A DNA stretch of 64,000 bases from Lineus longissimus (GCF_910592395.1 NC_088308.1:23637501-23701500); one strand, 5' to 3'. Shown: positions 34,046-46,880, counted from the stretch's first letter. Notes: generated by a model from the sequence alone, not told the origin. Translations and numbers: made by a program.

Positions 34046-34284
34046 GGAGTGGAGCATACGACTGTCCCTAGTATTTCGGGGATGCCGGGGACCAACTGGG
34101 GGACTACGCAGACTGGCGCGGATTGGCTGGACTTAGGGGACTTAAAGGGGACTCTAGGCAGGAGAAGCTGGGTTGAATTGGCCATCTTCGGCTGACTAAT
34201 ATCCACAATAACGGCACTGGGTCTTGTTAGATTCAGCACAAAATATGTTCATTGTACAAGCGTGAATAGTTTTGACGTACTGTG

Positions 34285-34363
34285 GATGGGAGAGACCCCT
34301 ATTGGCAACATTTGGTAACTTTATCTTGCCTACCTAGCAGCTGCCTATTGTGTCCCTTTAAGA
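34285..34363 (+). repeat. Dispersed repeat family B, copy 1
   Basis: GATGGGAGAGACCCCTATTG, followed by AACTTTATCTTGCCTACCTAG and GTGTCCCTTTAA, recurs at 48696-48775. A truncated start is at 34492-34515. It lies within a few hundred bases of family A copies at both places, so A and B may be parts of one larger element. Confidence 0.7.
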
Positions 34364-36256
34364 AGAGTGGGCTGCTTTCCGGATTGGTGGTATCCGGGCA
34401 GCCACCAAATCGCAGAAACGATCCACCCCATAAGCTTCTGGTAAGAGTTAGGTACATCTACATGTAACTGGGTGAATTTTTTTCCCGATGCGATGGGAGA
34501 GACCCATATCGGGAAATATGTTAAACACTGGCCCGGCCATCGGGGTCATCCCATGTCAATGTCCCCTCATCTGTCGGAATATAATAGGGCCGAACACTTG
34601 TTCCAGGGGGACTTTTTTACTTCTACTCTGGCTGTTGCGTCATATCATCAGAGTCAATATACATGTCAATTGAAGAAAAAAACCCTCTAATATCGTTAAC
34701 ATGGGTGCCCAATATTAAAATGTTGGTATAATACTGTTTGCACATTCACCTGTCAACATTTAGTGATTTACTGATTTTGGCTTCCAACGCAGGCCGAGTG
34801 CACTAAAGAGAGCGCACCAGACCATGTGACTCCTATTAAAAGTCAAGGCTGTAAACAAGTCATAGACTAAGTCCAAGTCCAAATTCCTCTCTTGAGTTTT
34901 TTATTCTTGGAGCGCTTCCAGCGGGATTACCACCTGGAAAATACGCCATTGAAACACCGTAAAATACCGGCCATATTTCCTCACACTTGGTTCCAGTATG
35001 TGCATTTCCTGGCAAGAGTATGTCAGGGAAATCCCATCTATCATCCCGACAAATCATTTCCAGATATGATTACCACGCACCCGCCATCTGCTACGTTACC
35101 AATCATTGGATCGGCGAATGCGAGGGGAGAAAGCCTTTCACGCCAATTCAGAGAAAGGCTTTCATAGCTTACGATGACACATCCAGGCTCACTGTGCAGC
35201 TTGAATCACTGATATCAAAAGGCGTAGCTTATTGTTGCTAATCTTCCAGTTATCATGCCATCCTGTTGTAAACAGGGTCTATAAAATATTTTCCTTACTT
35301 GCAACTACACGCAAGCGTGTTTGTGCCATGCCTGAAGTCACTGTCGATCAAGATGGCAAATGGCCCCGCCCGCAACAAAAAACATGTACCTCAAAGGCAA
35401 TTAATCGTGTGCTAGGGAATAGTAGCCCACTCAATAGGCTTCGATCCGCTACGCTGTGAGTAGGAAAGGGCCAGGCCGGTCCAGGGGAATTAGGTGAACC
35501 TTCTCCCACTACATCGTATATCCTCCGGGCAGCATCCTGAGGAATCGGGGGTTAATGTTCCCGACTCCAGATGACTCCTGTCCGATCTGTCGACTGAACG
35601 GGTACTGGCAACGATTAGGAAAGTCAATGACACACATTGAATTCTATTATCTTATGGGCATTTAATGCCTTTATTTTCTCCGAAAAAAAATATTGCATGT
35701 TACAACATGCAGTTGCACACCGATATATACAGCCAATAACAATGACGATACATTTATAATGTATAGTATCTATGGCACGAAAAAATAACCAGAAGTTTGA
35801 ATGAGAATGCAATGAAGAAACATTATATGCATGCACATGACTATACATAACAGAAGAGATGCAAAATGTCCCATGTTACCCGACTGATGGTTTTCATACT
35901 TTCCATCTAATCCTCTTATCAAATTTTAATATAAAACATAGCAAATCACTCTCACCGGGAAATTTCGAGTGCCGCGCCTGCAACACAAATCAAGAAATCA
36001 AGGAATAAATCGCCAGAAAGTCCGTGTCTGTTCGACATTAGGTAATGGGCGAATTAGGCGAAAACCAGGAATACCTGTCACAAGGTCGACATCAACACCA
36101 AATATATTACCGAATATGATAACAATAATCTACTTTTTTATAGTACAATGTAGTTCTACTACATGTACCATAAAAAAATATTCACGAATAAACTATAAGA
36201 TGACTATACATCTCTACAAAAGAAGTTTCTAAGAAAGAGATATATGCAGAAGCATC

Positions 36257-36496
36257 ATGAGCAGGGACGGTTTACTGACAAATCTTCAAGGTGAATTGAC
36301 AACATTACACGAGATGGTACATGATACCCCTTCTGCAATTTCGGGGCTACACCCTAACATTAAAGGGCTGGGGACGGAATTTAGGAACGTTTTCTCTTCC
36401 AAAAATACCAATTATGTTCTATTGATTGCATTGGCTCTCGACATCATAATTATCATAATTATGATTATTGTTGGTTATCAGGAGAGTGATGTGTAA
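36257..36496 (+). CDS. Candidate 79-aa single-pass membrane protein, unrecognised
   Basis: The ORF starts with ATG in a fair context (A at -3) and ends with TAA. Residues 1-50 are hydrophilic (MSRDGLLTNLQGELTTLHEM at the start). Residues 53-74 form one strong transmembrane segment rich in Ile (LDIIIIIIMIIVGY), and residues 75-79 (QESDV) are exposed, giving a tail-anchored-like layout. An AG at 36232-36233 (tttctaag) could be a splice acceptor that places this as the last exon of a larger gene. No family is recognised. Confidence 0.3.
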   Translation: MSRDGLLTNLQGELTTLHEMVHDTPSAISGLHPNIKGLGTEFRNVFSSKNTNYVLLIALALDIIIIIIMIIVGYQESDV

Positions 36497-38241
36497 ACAA
36501 ACATGGGTAACTTTATATTTCTTAGAATTGATCTAAAATTATATACTGCTATTTATTGTAGAAACCGGAAGCTTCTACTATTTACCATACTGAACCACTA
36601 CATAAAATTACGATATATCTAGTTCATATTGGCCTATCATCAGCGCTGCTAAAATATATGGTTACTCATGAATTTCATAAACTTTTTGACTTGTCACCTG
36701 ATGTTCTTTAATAATCATCAACCTAATGCCCCACATTACTAGAGAGGCCTTCATTTTGACCGAAAACACTTGGGCGTCTTGCCACAGATATCGATTTTCG
36801 ATGGAAGGCGGTCCAAGAGCTGCCAAATTCTGCCAATCATATATCATGTCAAAAATGTTATCTACTCAAGTACCAATTTCTACGAAATAGACTCAGTGTT
36901 GTCAAGGCAAGAGAAAAAAGATGGATATGATGATAAGTGACATTTGTTCGGGACATAAACATGCTTATTCATGTATATCATATCTGTGATTGATCTACGT
37001 CCTAATTCCTCCAAATTGCCCTAAATTCTTTATCAGTGTCATGAGAAGACTACGACATCCTCGAATACCAGGGCCAGCTGCCCACTCCTCCCCTCCGGCA
37101 AATTGAAAGGCCCTGAAGCTCAGAATATCATTCTGGAACAACTCCTTCATTCGCCTTTTCTCGAATCACCACGTTCTGAGGTAGAAGTACAGTGAAATAC
37201 CTCTGTCTTCACCTGAAAACCGTTGATCAGTAGTCACCGTTGATCAGTATTCCTTTTTATCTGTCAAGATCCCAACTCCTCTGGCCCAGAACGCAGTGTA
37301 TCTCTTGAACAACAACATTTTCACTGTTGAGAAATATTCGCCTTTGTCCTGAATCTTTTCCAACGAGATGTATGGACTCGACAAGTTAGCTTCACAGGTC
37401 TTGGTAGTTCAACCCAGCCGCATGCCACTCGAGCTTTTCCCCGTTCTCAGAGATGACACTTGGGATGACTTGAGTTACGCATGGCATTACGCAGTCATCC
37501 TGAAAACCATTCAAGAAGGGATTGGCCTTGGTGAGGTCTTCATTCCATTGGCCTGAAAGTATAAAGTGAACAAGCCCGGTTAAAAAGACCGCAGTGAAAA
37601 TGCTGATGGTGCCACGGCTGCTTGGAATTGTCCTTTCTGCATGCCGATTCATCGGCGATGTTCGTCACTCCTAAAGATACTGAAACACTCTTTCTTCACA
37701 AGGAAGATATTTTAGGACTTAAGGAAGAAACCAAAAATTCTTACTCTGCCACAGATTCCACATAGTAACCTAGGGATGGTTCGAACCAACTCAACTGGGT
37801 TTTTGCTTTTAGTTTGCCCATTCCAATCCAATTAAATCAACATGCGCTTCTAAAAGCCTTGCATTCTTTATTCACTTTTTCTTTTGACTGACCCATATAT
37901 CAGGGTACCAGAATGTATGAGGATTTTGTCTTTCCTTTCACCAACCTACTGATCTCTTCGACGAAAAAGCAAGCAAGAAAAGTTGAAATGTGCAAAAAGC
38001 AGAGTAGGCCTAGGGCCTATCCACCCCAGCCAGCATTAAGCTAAAAGCTAGGTCGAAGCATCCTGACTCACATGGATTTATATTCATTTTAAATGTGCAG
38101 TAATTGATGAGATATAAAAACCTTGGTGGTCAAGAGATGGGTGAGATGGCTTGAACAATCAATGACTTTTTGACTGAGTGCCTGATTCCTCAGAAGGTGG
38201 GTCTCATGCAATATGCTACACTGATGTAGATCATTTTGCAA

Positions 38242-41200
38242 TTAGAACCTACCCGACTTCTGAGTTTGATGGTAGTAGCGGTTGACAAAGTAGTTAGTTG
38301 AGTGAGGAGAATAAACATGGCGGTGATGGTGGTAGTGTACAGAATAAGGGAGTCTGGAACATGCTGCATATGGAGCTGAAAATACACCATACAAACGTTT
38401 ATAATATTCAAGATTTTACTACGCTTATGGCGCTTACATGGCACACTCAAGCCACCTTTAGAAATTAGTCATTTTCCTCCAACCATTTTATTTCACTAAA
38501 ATACCTTTCATTAATTTGAGTCTTTCATTAAAATTGTTGATGATGTTATTTGAAAGACTATGTGTAGTAAAGTATTATCATATTTAGCCTAACTGGTGTA
38601 TCCGAAAAAAAAAAAGTAAACGATCCCTAAATAATGCCTTCTGACAACTGGAAAACCCTCAAGAAACATCCCTTCTTTGAATAGAGGAAATACCAGTGTT
38701 GCAACAACCTGGACGTTACAGTGGGCTTCCTCCGATTCAATGGGATGGTGATCATGATGTAATTATCCACACAAAAAAAAAATTCTCATGAAAGAAAAAC
38801 AAACCACGAAGTAAGCAATCTAGTGGCCTACATGTCATGATGTAAATCAAAATACACAAGGAAACAAATAATAGGACTGGCGTGGATGCCTTTGTACAAT
38901 CGAGGCCAACAGGAAGTAGAAATAAATGATTTGTCAATTTTTTCGATGGGCCTGGATCGGATATTGCTTTGAAAAGAGACCCCACCAGAGTGTCAACGGG
39001 ATTTTTTTGAATGGGTACAATAATTCACACAGCAAGGTTGAGATTGTTATCACATATAGATATATAACTAGAGTTAGAACTGAGAGCTATGAAAATCTCT
39101 TGGTTAGTGAATTGTTGAGAAACATAGCAGTGTGAGCAATATTGTTAAAAGTGTAACTAGGCAATTATTAGTATCAGGCTAAGTAACCCCATATCAAAAG
39201 ATGAAAGAAGAAAAGCAATGTAAAGAATAATATGCTTATGCCATCACCAGTATAAGGTTTCGAGATATTGACCAATATTTCTTAACCAGCTATTTCTCCT
39301 GTTCTTGCTTTTGTGAAATTTCAGTCGCATTTACAAATTCTTCCTGATGTAAATGGACTATTCCCAAAAACTAGACGTTCATTCTGTTTAAATAATGATC
39401 AATTCTCACTGAGCTAAGTCAATGATCTTCACTTACATGTTGGTTGAGGAAGGACACTAGTCATCCAATCGCAAACAGAGGATGGTGAGGAGGGATAACC
39501 ATCAAAACCAAAAGGTTCACTGTCACTGGTGTTGCTGCAACTGGATTCCATCTGAAAAAAATGGCCATTTCCGTGAGACACTGAAACTGCCCCAAGACTA
39601 AAGAATGTCAGTTAAAAGTGTCTAATTATTCGTTCGAAATCTCCCTAACAACACTTTCTGATGGTACCATTTATTTCTTGTATGATTTCCATTCCTTGTT
39701 AATTAAAGTTGTGTTTTTTTATTTCTCAAGCTCTTTCCACCTTAGTATTCTGCTTCATTGTCTTAACATAATGGTTTTTGATATATCACAATATGAATAT
39801 TTCCATCTGCATGTATCCTACCTCAATGACTTCGTTGATAACTTGTTCATCAGTCAGAACATCACTGCCATCTTCGTCCTCGTCATAAACATCTACCGTA
39901 TTTTCTGGGGAAGTTTCTTTTAGCTGGCGGCAAAAGTCCATTCTGAAGTCACTAGTCGGACTTCCATTAAATTTGTAGCCCCCGTTACAGGACTCTAGGG
40001 CTTCATGTGACTCCAGCTTCAGCTTCAGGGATGGAAGTGGTCCCCCTGAATTGACAAATACAATACGGTTACAGAAACTACGGCTCTTGACCAACATAGA
40101 TTCGAAGTCTGTTGGAATACTCGGACCACGGGAATATGTAGTTTTCTTACGAGTTTCTGAGTAAATGGTGAAAACAGGCCAAAAGTAAAGATACTGATGC
40201 CTCTCTTCGGCTTTTTAACCCACTGTTACCCACTTTTCAACCACGATATTTCATTGGTCCGAACTCTTAAAATTTAGTTGTAAATCTCGAAGTGGGAGAA
40301 GATAAAACATTTCGATATATACACTTGGGAAATGAATAAAGAGTAGGCCAGCAAAACGGTAATAGTACATAGAATTTTTGAGTGAAAGTATTTCGAAGTA
40401 TCTTGATAGTCAGAATGGTTGGTGAAAGTATTTCAAAGTATCATCTTTTAATAACCTTTTAGGTGAGTCATTTGACCCTATTGATTGTTAGAAGTCCACA
40501 ATATCTGTTGCCATATTTCACACAGGTAAACAACATCTCAAGGTCAGATCCAATTTCGTGGAACAGTATTTTCTATGAAGGAGGTGACCCGCGTATGTGG
40601 CCACTGAATCAATACCGTTACTGTCAGTGATATCAGGTCGTGCATTGCATTGTCGGCACATGAATAATGTTCTTAAAATAGATGAACACTAAGATGAGCA
40701 AACAGGGGTCTGATATAGAACAGTATACGAGTATTTACCAAATAAAAACTTTAAAATGGAAGGGGGACATGATAACGAGAAAACAAGTTCTTTGTTTTGT
40801 CCATGATGAACTTGGCTACGATGAAAGGAAATTGGGTCTACGCGGAAAGCTGTTGGTTCACATATTCTAGCTCAGGGGGTTTCATCGAATCGGTTCAAAA
40901 TGTTTGGTGATATATTTCAACATGGCAACACGTCAAATCAAATCAAAGTATTGGTAGACTATTTGTATTCGAAATGTTTGGTGATATTTCAACATGGCAA
41001 CAAGTCAAATCAAGTGAAAGGCTGTCTATTTTTGGATCGGAAATCATGCGTCAACATGACCCATTTGCATATAAGGACTCTTGATCACAATCCCGGCTAA
41101 CATTAGCGAACAACACCCAGTGAACAAGAACGACACGCAACAACACGCCAAAAAGTAATATTTCAAAATCAACCCTAATCTTTTTTTCATTAACTGTTGA

Positions 41201-43755
41201 GCTTATCGGATTGCTTCTGATTGCATTATTTGAAACAATTGTAATACTCGCCGCGAACAAAATGTGTTCATCATGCTAATAAAAAGACAACATTTCGAAA
41301 AATAAAAAAAGGCTGAGAGTACCCATCTTTGAAGAAAAACATTGAAATGCAAGGTCTGGCACAGAGTGGCCGGGAGTTTTGATACTCGATATCCGATTTT
41401 TCAAATTATAGATATGATTAAAAATGCATGTAAGGATGTATTTTATATACAAGTATGCAATGCAAGAGCGTTTTTATAAAATAGTGTCTCCTACCTTGCA
41501 TCTTCGATGCTGTGTAACTATCGTGGTCATGCAACTGGTGTTGTCCGTAATCATCCTGAACGTCAGGAACCTGTTGATCATCAATATTATGCACCTCTTT
41601 CTTAATGGTGCGGCGACTGTTCTGTCTGGACTGTCGTCGTTTCGGCTTTTTCTTCATATCCTAAATGAATCAGAAGAGTGTTAAGGGCTACAGAGCTAAA
41701 ATATCTAGTAAAACAGTTTGTAGTTCAATGGACAAATATGATAGGCCGACCCCTTATAGACTGAAATGTGCTCAAAAGGTGCATTGAGATATATGAAAAC
41801 AACACTAAATAGCCTTGCTTTCAAATCTAAATTCTTTAAGGCGGAGCATGCATGGTTCATGGATCCATGTATATTTTTCGATTGGGGGAGAAATACATGT
41901 AGTTACCTCAGTATCTTCGTCAATCTCTTCATCCTTCATATTTTTCTCTAGGTCCATAATGGTAACTGGGAGCATGTTTACGTCACATGTGCGTAGCGCT
42001 GTTTTCTCACTGTTGCTTTCTGGCAAGAAAATAAGTCAATACAGTAAGTATAAGGTTTTTTGAAAACTCTCCACGAATTGTTGGCTGTTAGTGTCAATCA
42101 GATGATGCCCAGGAAAATTTTCCAAAATTGTATATATCCCGAAACACACAAAAATTTGGATTGGCTCGTATCTACATGTATATATGCATGATGACGACAA
42201 GGGTTGAACAATCTTTACTCGTACTCATACATTTTTGCTATAGACATATCCACCAGTATAGATGCCTATTTAACCGATTGATGTCTATCAAACATCTAGT
42301 CAAGTAAATATCTATAAATAAAGTTGATGTCTATTAGATGGCTAATATACCTCGCAATATTTGCCGCATGTGTATCATAATTTCTAGTAGATTAACAGTC
42401 GTAATTCAAATTTGGAGAAACAAAAACTAACTTACTTTTTATTTTATTGTTACATGCAGTCTGTCCCTTCCTTCCAAAAGGTAAGAGTTGATAAACTTTA
42501 AATGCATTGCTCCCACGTTTTTGGGAAAATTGTTTCACCTCCTTAATATCAGCAAGACTGTTTAGGGCACATCTGAAGTTTGCCTTCCACCGCTTTGGGT
42601 TTGGCCTCATGTTCTCACGATATTTGCCTACAAAGACAGGAGAACAAAATCCACTTAACTGTTAATTCTGCATATTGACTGATACCTAAAGACACAAGCG
42701 TGAAATTTAGGTTAATAAGAATCCAATGCACCCCTTCTCAACCGTTACCCAACTAACACGAAGAATCAACAGCCTTCATACGACGATAACAAAATTTGCC
42801 CGAAAGTCAGTGCGGTATTGTCAATTCACCCGAACTCATATATTTTCAGTTTTGTCGTACCTAAAATAGACACAACGATGTAATAAATTATACCAATACT
42901 GCAAAGTTATATTTTCAGGGTCAGATTGAAGAAAGAAGAAATACATCTGTCCCAAAAATCACAAACATAGGAAACATGAAGTCGAATTTCGATGTATGGC
43001 AATTATTAGTGAAGAGAAGGACCGGCATAAAAAGCAACCAAGAAAAGACTGAGAGTGAAAAATGATTGTTTTGACTTACCAGAGTGGACAGCCCAGCGCT
43101 GAAACAAACAAGCATCTCCCAATCTCCAGCCATGTCGTGAGGCATGCTTCCATGGAATCTTCACAATCTTATTACTCCGATCAAGCCACTGCAGCCCAGA
43201 GCATTGCCCTTGGTTGATCTAGAAGAACAGCAGAGAATTCTTCAGCATGAACAAGTTGCTAAAAAAGTTTTGTTGCGGACAATAATGCTCCCATGGTAAC
43301 ATGTAAATCAGAAAGGTTTTAAGAGCTAGGTTTTTCGGTCAACACTAACGTGCACCGTGTAGAGGATTTTTGGTAAAATGCCGAAAAACCCCTGCTGAGA
43401 TTCATTCTTTCATGAAAACCCTCTGTGTTGGCCTAGGAAAATAAACATGTAAAAGGTTTTTCGAAAGCTCAAAATTCTCTTAACTAAGAGTGCACGGATA
43501 GAATCATCAGAACGCGCCTACCTGATGTTCAAGCCATGGTCTGAGCCTCATTCTCTCACTCCTATTTTCGACTGCTGTTTTCTGCTCAGCCCAACTCTCG
43601 TCATCGCTGCTCTCCACCTCCTCCTTCACTGCGGGCTTCCTCTCTGGCTTCCTCACGGGTTTTCTCTCAACAGACGAGTCCAGGGAATCGTCATCGTAGA
43701 CGTAGTGAGGAGCCGGGCGAGGACCTCGAGTGCGGCTTCTGGTTGATACGGGCAT
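38242..43755 (-). CDS. Interferon regulatory factor, IRF1/2-like, complete
   Basis: Eight minus-strand exons: 43755-43522, 43218-43080, 42627-42436, 42019-41907, 41660-41495, 40045-39822, 39551-39437, 38375-38242 (stop TAA). They give 438 aa with consistent phases. The DNA-binding domain spans about residues 69-185: MRLRPWLEHQ, GLQWLDRS, KIPWKHASRHGW, DACLFQRWAVHSGKY, RWKANFRCALNSL. The Trp cluster (W74, W89, W101, W109, W120, plus W138) and the RCALNS recognition-helix motif are intact. IRFs bind GAAA-containing elements to control immune and developmental genes. Unlike vertebrate IRF1/2 there is a ~68-residue charged N-terminal extension. After the domain come a basic patch (MKKKPKRRQSRQNSRR, likely nuclear signal) and acidic/Ser-rich stretches. 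I see no clear IAD. The His/Tyr-rich C-terminus is unusual. Confidence 0.93.
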
Positions 43756-44171
43756 GGTTAATTGTCGGTAAAACTCTGTAAGGAGCAGACGTGCAAATCC
43801 ATGATCACAAAACCACACAAAGTTGGCCTTTTCATTCCTTTAATGATTTGCACCGTAATTATTTTTACCACAGCCTTTGCTTGAATTTATGGTTTGCATC
43901 AGAACAGTTCCGAAAATCATTGCCGGAGTCACACGCAAAGTTGCACATCTCTGGTTCGCAAACCAATTTCATATTTATCACCGAGTAGCCCAATCCTCCA
44001 GATTGATTGAAAGTTGCAAAAAAACTGTAGCATTTTGGACAAATGATAGTTAGCATTGGTTTTATAAATTCCTTTTTTGCTGTTTTCGCCTTCAATGTGT
44101 GTAGGCCTACCTATATGACCTAGACAGCAACCCTAATTCAAGTCACATGTTCAAGTGATGGGGAAGCCACT

Positions 44172-44981
44172 GGGTGATTTCAAAGTTGGTTTTGGTTTTA
44201 GTGTTGGGTGTCAGTTTTATTCTTAATTTCTACCCCTAAAAACTTATGTCTGGATAAGACCAATTCGAGGTTTTAGTTTAACAACAACACCTGGTTTTAT
44301 CTAAACACCTAAAACCTGGGCTGAAACTAAGAAGAAGTTTTATTCTGCAGGTAAAACTAACACCAAGATGGACAGAGATAAAACCTTGGAAAAACCAAAC
44401 ATGCTGTTGTTGTCGTTGTTACTGTTGTTTCCCTATTGTAACCGCTTCCGATCTATATAAATTTGGTCGTCTTCTTTCACGTCCATCATCATTCCCATCA
44501 GCGTTCAAAATACCAGCAAATACTTCTTGAAATGGTACGAACAACATGATTTTTTTTTCCTAACACCAACACCAACTTTGAAATCCACTTGGTGTTAATG
44601 CCTAAGGTGTTAGTTTTATTGGTAATACAAAATGCACTACAAATCTTCCAAATATAACACCGAGCTGGGATTAAGATCAGACCTTGGTGTTCCAATTGGT
44701 TTCAGTGTGAAACTACAACCTAATTTGAAATAGGATAATGCTAAATCTGAGTGTCAAAACTAACACCAGAACTGATTTCATTTCTGGTGTTGTGGAGAGT
44801 TTTAGTCCCGGTGTTAGTTTTTGACACTAAAACCATCCCTTAGTATGCTAAAACCAACAAACACCGACTTTGAAATAGGATGAAACTTAAACCCGCTTCA
44901 TTTCAATGCTGGCTTAATCAAGGGTTTTAGTGTTCCATTTAGTTTTAAAACTAAATCTAAAAACTGACTTTGAAATCACCC
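44172..44981. mobile_element. ~810-bp MITE-like element with terminal inverted repeats
   Basis: The left end GGGTGATTTCAAAGT is exactly mirrored by ACTTTGAAATCACCC at the right end. ACT flanks both ends (69-71 and 82-84 of the respective hundreds), consistent with a 3-bp (possibly 4-bp) target duplication. The interior is packed with inverted copies of GTTTTAGTGTT/AACACTAAAAC-like words and internal ACTTTGAAAT motifs (near 44574 and 44870). No ORF of significance. Confidence 0.75.
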
Positions 44982-45954
44982 ACTGTAGAGGGAGAAATCC
45001 CAAACAGCATAGAAAACTTCCTGCATACATCCAACCCATTTAATGGCATTTACTTGGTGCTGACGTCATGTTCTTTTTGTAGTAGGCAAATTATGCCGGA
45101 GTCTGACACTCTTGACCATATAAAAGAAACACCAAGTTGATCACGGACAATTTTATGCTGACAACCAAATGCGAGCGTATGTTACAAAACGATATTGTCG
45201 ACCAAAATTGACAAACCGTCTTCTCGCCCAAAGTAGGCGTTAGTTTATACCGCGTAGTAACAGAATTTTGTAGATCATTTTAAATTCTGCTGAGACTTTC
45301 TGCTTTCGACAATACCGTGTTGCTTAAAAGTCTGAACGAAGAAAGACCTTGCCGTAAGTGAAGAAAGACCTTGAAGAAGACTCAGTGTGTCGAAAGCTAG
45401 TCGCAAAAGATGGTGTAGCCTAATTATTCAATCTTTCCGGATATTTTTCATCTTGATCAACACGGCAAATTTCTATTCTAATACAGCTCAGCGACACTGT
45501 TGCACGAAAAACACATTCTGTTCCAGGAAAGCCTGGGCATAGCACAGGCGCGAAAAAATTTCGCGGGTTGCAACTAACGCCTAACAAAAAATACCGGCAA
45601 TACTCAGACAATGTGTATACTCCGACAATGTCACTGTGGATGCAAAATTTTAGTCTTGAATAACAGTTGAATAAAAGTTCCTACCCATTTTTTATTCCAG
45701 CTTTCGCAGCTCAGGGCTAACATCTGATCGCCATTGGACCCAGAAATATATTGTATTTTACGACATGTACTCAATTTAAATAGAGTTGTCGACCTCTAAT
45801 GACATATATTCCATACGTTTCTGATACCAGGAAATTGGATTTTGGGACACGATATCCCAATTTCAAATTTAGGCCCATCAATGCAAGACCTATGCCCGGG
45901 TCGAAGGCCCATTGTGTGGGTCTATGTTGTCAAGCATGGCGTAGTAGTGACTTA

Positions 45955-45975
45955 CCCCCCCCCCCCCCCCCCCCC
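45955..45975 (+). repeat. Poly-C tract (21 C)
   Basis: Uninterrupted run of 21 C, followed by TCCC. A 13-G run at 49902-49914 and an 11-G run at 30430-30440 are similar tracts on the other strand. Confidence 0.95.
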
Positions 45976-46064
45976 TCCCAAAAGAAATAGGCCAAACACC
46001 CACCAACACAAAGTACATGTATGAGTCACCGAAACTCTGTGGGCTGGACGGGTAGGCCCTACAT

Positions 46065-46280
46065 GGATTTTTTTTCTTTTTCAAATATTAGGTCGAGGGC
46101 GTGTAAGCAATTTTGGCTCATTACTGGTCCCTTTGACAATATTTGGGCGGGTTGTACTGTAGAAGGAAACCGGTAAACCCGAAGGAAACCTACACGCTGA
46201 CGATAGAGAATCGAATGAACCCAGGACCTCTGAGGTGACAGGCACCGATGTTTCAATTGCGCCATCCAACATCCTTGACG
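46065..46280 (-). mobile_element. tRNA-derived SINE (degenerate)
   Basis: On the minus strand the head reads GGATGGCGCAATTGAAACAT, then CGGTGCCTGTCACCTCAGAG and GTCCTGGGTTCATTCGATTC. These have box A-like (TGGCGCAATTG) and box B-like (GGTTC..TCGATTC) promoter parts with a small insertion. An unrelated body and an A-rich tail (AAAAAGAAAAAAAAT near 46066-46082) follow. It could also be a decayed tRNA pseudogene, but the tail favours a SINE. Confidence 0.5.
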
Positions 46281-46439
46281 CCTAATTCACGGGTAACTGA
46301 TTAGACCTCAATCAATACCCCGGACCACTCATCAATTATCACTATCCTTTATCTCAGGTGGTCGTCCGTGGTTTTTCTCGTTGTGACGCAACGACGGTGA
46401 CGCCAGCATATTGTAATCCATATATATAGTGTATATAAG

Positions 46440-46880
46440 TTGTAAATGTATAAAGTCTTACATAATGACCAAAGCCCGGAGTACCTCAAGAGGAGTTCCT
46501 CAGTCTTCGTGCCCCGGACCGCAGGCTTCGGTCTTCCGAGGACCAATGGCTCCTTTCCATACCACGGACAAGGGGCGTCTTCGGAGACCGTTGCCTTGGG
46601 AACTTGGCACCCAGTCTGTGGAACTCACTTCCGGCCTGGATGCGTGATCCCATTGGCACCAGCGCCATCAAAAAACATCTTAAAACTCACATTTTTATTG
46701 AACACTTCGACACCAGCACCTAAATGTTTTAATCTCTATTAATGTTTTTAATAATCTCTATGTACAATTTTCTCTTTTACTATGTGTTGTTTTTTAAATT
46801 GTACAGTGCTTTGCAAATGATTTTCATTCAAAAGCACTTTTAATATAATAAATTATTATTATTATTATTATTATTATTAA
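46440..46880 (+). pseudogene. LINE 3' end: reverse transcriptase C-terminus remnant with (ATT)n tail
   Basis: Frame-shifted readings recover the typical end of a non-LTR reverse transcriptase: SSSVFVPRTAG in one frame, and LWNSLPAWMRDPIG plus IKKHLKTHIFIEHFD in another. A short 3' UTR follows, then a microsatellite of ATT units (about 46846-46880), as at CR1/Jockey/RTE-type 3' ends. At least two frameshifts make it dead. The clade is not determinable. Confidence 0.7.

Larger units (their letters stand above)
31188..38241. other. Repeat-bearing region between opsin 5' end and IRF stop
   Basis: Expected to hold the opsin promoter and, at the right, the IRF 3' UTR (TTTATT at 37867-37872 reads as AATAAA on the minus strand). 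Within it are the hairpin at 31778, the small ORFs at 32109 and 36257, a pogo-like terminus at 33121, and families A and B at 33.3-34.5 kb. The stretch 36.5-38.2 kb has overlapping ORFs near 37.4-37.65 kb but no recognisable domain. Confidence 0.45.

Noticed and set aside
37368-37652. Overlapping ORFs on both strands (62 and 86 codons)
   Set aside because: Neither shows a known motif or flanking splice logic; adjacent sequence has stops in all frames. A decayed gene or transposon cannot be excluded.
46190-46280. A functional tRNA gene
   Set aside because: Box A and B-like parts exist but the arms do not form a proper cloverleaf, box B is interrupted and an A-rich tail follows, so a SINE is the better call.
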